DNA from: Bugulina stolonifera
Taxonomy: Eukaryota > Bryozoa > Gymnolaemata > Cheilostomatida > Bugulidae
DNA: 64,000 nucleotides
Assembly: GCA_935421135.1 (NCBI GenBank)
Contig: OW285187.1
Coordinates: 24,056,429 to 24,120,428 of the forward strand
Direction: 5' to 3'
Shown: positions 61,052 through 64,000 of the stretch, in pieces
How the letters are laid out: each line of letters starts with the position of its first letter
Position numbering within the stretch: position 1 is the first letter of the stretch
Notes under the pieces: model-generated
Told to the model about the DNA's origin: nothing
Seen by the model: only the letters and a program-made list of their open reading frames with translations
Database searches by the model: none
Translations under genes and position numbers: made by a program

Positions 61052-63371
61052 ATGCCAAAGTTTTGTGTAGTAATAACTTATTCAGGACTCGTGACAAGTC
61101 ATTTCACACGTAAGCTATTACTTTACAGTTTGAAATTTGTTAGCTGATGCTATGGTTTGCCATTCCCTGACGTCCCGAACGTGTATTTTTTGATTTTTTT
61201 TGAAATAATAATAATTACATTACTACGAACTACTACCACCACTCCTGTTATTGAAACTAATAAATAATAATTATAATAATTAATTTGTGGTACTATTGGT
61301 AGTATGCACAGCATGTTGTTAAGCTGGTTTAAGTTTTTTTCGGTCTCGGATTAGAACAACTAACCTGGGAGACTCAAAACTTTTCTTAGTATTCTGGCCG
61401 GCCCTAAAGGTTTTCTGTTATTAATTTTAAATTTATAATTATAATAATAATTATTATTATTATATTATATATTATAATATATTATATTATTGTTATAACT
61501 ATTATTTGTTATAATTATTATTAACCAATTTTATAAAAAAAAATGAAAAATGAAATGACAACACAATAGCGTTGTTCACATTATTATTATTGTTATTTTT
61601 TATAGTATTTGTAGTAGTGGTAGATGTAATTGCTAGCTAGTGATGATCTAAATAGAGAGGTTGAAATTATTAAACTACTATCACCACCAACTACCAAAAC
61701 AACCAGTAATAGTGAGAAAAAATTTTAATAGTAGTTGACAAAAGGACTTGTGAAACTTTCAGGCATGCACTTGTTTTTATTTGGTTATAAAAGACAAGAC
61801 ATAATACGTTAACATCATAAATCATACTGATAATATTATAGATATTCATTCTTATTGTTCATTATCAAGAATATGTTTAGCGTCATTCTCATGTTATGCG
61901 CTGTTGTAAATAAATTTATAGGCCCTATATACATTGCCCCAGTAATTATCTTATTATTGTATTATATAATGTGTGCTGATGTATGATATTACGTTAAAAT
62001 AATTGTGTAATAATGTTATTAACGCCTTTCCTGTTCATATTTCAAAGGTTTTTTTATGCAACTCTAAACTTTTGGATAAATGAGTCAGAGCATTGAGACG
62101 TCTAGATTTCACACCAACCATTTATACTCAAGACTGTGCTCCGATCACTTCGAGCTAAAGAGCTTCATAACGTTCGTTGGAAGCTAGAAGTGTCTCAAGC
62201 AAGGTGTTATGCTTTCTGTATTTGGACTTCCCTAGCCATTTGCAGGTAAAGCACCAGGTTTAGATCCTAGTTTTGTTTGGGATTCTAGTTTTTTCACTAA
62301 TTAATTGTATATTTGTTTCCCTTTCCGAACCAAATATTGAATGTTTGAACCCCAATATTCAAGTGCAATGATGTTGACAGGGTTGTTGACAAAGTAGGCT
62401 ATGTAGCTTGTGGCTACAATCGCCAATATTTTTGTACAAACTTCAATATGCTATAAATATTTGATCCTTTGTAGTTTTAGTCCAAGAAAAAAGGCAGACG
62501 GGTGCTCAAACTGGGTAAAGGGACATTTAGAAAAAGACAGTTCGAAACAGGACTTTTCACAGCTGGACAGTTAGAAACAGGACAGTTCGAAACTGTGTAG
62601 ATTACATTTAGAAGAATAAAACTTGCAGAAAGTTCATTTTAACTTATTAAATTAATAAAAAAAATACTAAAAATTAGTTAAAGTCTGGTGGTTTGGGCTT
62701 AGGCATTTCGAACTGTCCAGTGCTGAACTGTCCACTTTCGAAACGTAATTTTCAAATAGCCGCACAGTCCTCAAACTGACAGTCCAGCAGATGTTCAGTA
62801 TAGTATTGTCACTTAACCCTAAAGATTCAGTAGCAGATGTCAGCGTGAATGTAGATTATTCATATGGTAGTAATCTAGGTTGGTATTGGAATTGATGTCT
62901 CTTTTTATAGCATTTTATCTTGGAAGATAATAATTTCAGTGTTACCATAATATTTGATGGAATAGGCTATATCATCCACACGCACGTGTCCATGTAATAT
63001 ATATGTACAAAGGTACAATGTATAAACATACCTATATACATGTATGTTATCATAATATATATAAATATAATATGTATATAACATTCAGTGTAAAGGTGCG
63101 TTGCGTGGGAGTTTCCTGAGTTTTGAATAATTTTTGGTATTTTATTGCTACAGATCAGATGCTACTTATTCTGCTACTTTCAGAGTTTCTCAAGACTTTG
63201 TTCAGCAGGATTCATAGAATGGGAGAGCATAACAACAACCCAACTGCTACAGGCTTTAGGGCAGATCCAAGAAAGCTGTTGATGAAGTGGTCAGTGTCCA
63301 CTTTAAATGTAGCCAATTCAGCTGACTGTGACTCCAGCTCTGGTTTATTTTCTTTACGATGGTGCAAGTGA
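61052..63371 (+). pseudogene. THAP/P-element-like transposase remnants
   Basis: Three fragments lie in order. At 61052, MPKFCVV starts a THAP-type N-terminus, but the second zinc-ligand Cys is absent. It is followed by a possible donor at cacg|gtaagc-like sequence near 61110. At 62090-62166, RRLDFTPT is followed, after a frame change, by YSRLCSDHFELKSF, the conserved THAP Cys-x-x-His block. At about 63155-63371, LFSRIHRMGEHNNNPTATGF and RKLLMKW resemble the C-terminal insertion/RNase H-like end of P-element/THAP9 transposases (I/V-R-x-x-G-x-x-N-N-N-P-T). The catalytic middle was not found. The frame changes and gaps point to a decayed copy. A broken host THAP gene is the alternative. Confidence 0.55.
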
Positions 63372-64000
63372 AAAGCTCCAATACCTTCTGTTTAACATCG
63401 CTACAAACTTGTAACACTCCCCACTGAATATTCTTGGATATTTCAGGAAAAATTGCAAGAACTCTACACGGCAGTTTCTGGGGAAGTGTGCAGGTGGCTT
63501 TGGCGATCATTTGTATGTCGTAGGATGATGAAGGCCAAAAACAGAGGTGGCCTCACTTATGCTGCTGATTTAGTAAAGCAGATTGTGGTTTGATGTGAGC
63601 AGGTGTTTACACAGTGTGTTTCGATTCTCGACTGATGAATAGACATTTGAAACATTGAACTTTTGCTTCATTTCAATACCTGTAACATAATTTTACAATA
63701 AGTGTATCATAAATTTTTCATTTTTTTTGTTATTTAATTTTTTTATTGCTATGTCTATAACATTTTTTGCTAGCTTTCAATCTTGTTTGCATATATATAT
63801 ACATATTTGTCTGGTTATGATAGTCATATGATTTACCATCCACAATTCTGCACTGCAGATGATAAAACAAAAATACAATACAGTGCAATAATAGATATAA
63901 TGCATATGTAGTTGACTTCTCATTAATTTCAATTATATTAGAAGTTGTATGTTTAGTGTATCATAGATAGTTCTTAACTTGCAGAGTACTGATAGCCACA
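63372..64000. other. geneless end of window
   Basis: No further coding signal was recognised. It may contain the 3' part of the P-element-like remnant, but no terminal repeat was identified. AT-rich from about 63660. Confidence 0.5.

Overview
The window is AT-rich metazoan nuclear DNA. It has spliced genes with GT-AG introns, many kinds of transposable element, tRNA-derived SINE-like repeats, and a great many TACATGTA-type palindromic octamers. The conserved host genes (DNA polymerase delta catalytic subunit, a PRXL2C-type peroxiredoxin-like protein, a PNT+ETS transcription factor) point to an animal. The base composition and octamer bias would suit a sponge or other non-bilaterian marine invertebrate, but the sequence does not prove the taxon.

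Layout. 1-3560 holds a decayed non-LTR reverse transcriptase (minus strand) and scattered repeats. 3561-13385 is the most unusual region: a 9.8-kb element with long terminal inverted repeats (about 1.1-1.2 kb) starting 5'-AG and a perfect 6-bp target-site duplication (gtgggc). It carries an intact dUTPase, an ankyrin-repeat gene, two inverted copies of an unrecognised two-exon gene with two OB-like halves, and a strand-switching ctccgacccc array near its centre. The ends resemble Maverick/Polinton elements, but no Polinton core gene (PolB, integrase, ATPase, protease, capsid) was recognised. It looks like a non-autonomous or virus-derived relative carrying an undescribed cargo.

13392-16503 is repeat-rich intergenic DNA with a SINE family. 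16504-18882 (minus) is a complete four-exon PRXL2C-like gene. 19116-28500 is mostly transposon: hAT-like elements with exact 8-bp duplications (19124-23434, with a nested inverted-repeat unit, and 24587-27445). 28762-30301 is a fold-back element, and a smaller hairpin element (30994-31192) lies next to the start of POLD1.

31438-56264 (plus) is a complete POLD1 gene of 23 exons and 1,090 codons with all exonuclease and polymerase motifs and both C-terminal cysteine clusters. Its large introns hold further hAT-like and MITE-like insertions. 57508-60241 (minus) is a convergent ETS gene of the ELF3/ELF5/EHF (ESE) type. Its ETS domain can end in either of two terminal exons of the same phase, one canonical and one divergent. 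61052-63371 holds remnants of a THAP/P-element-like transposase.

The host genes have no evident functional link. The best leads are the 9.8-kb element and the alternative ETS-domain exons.
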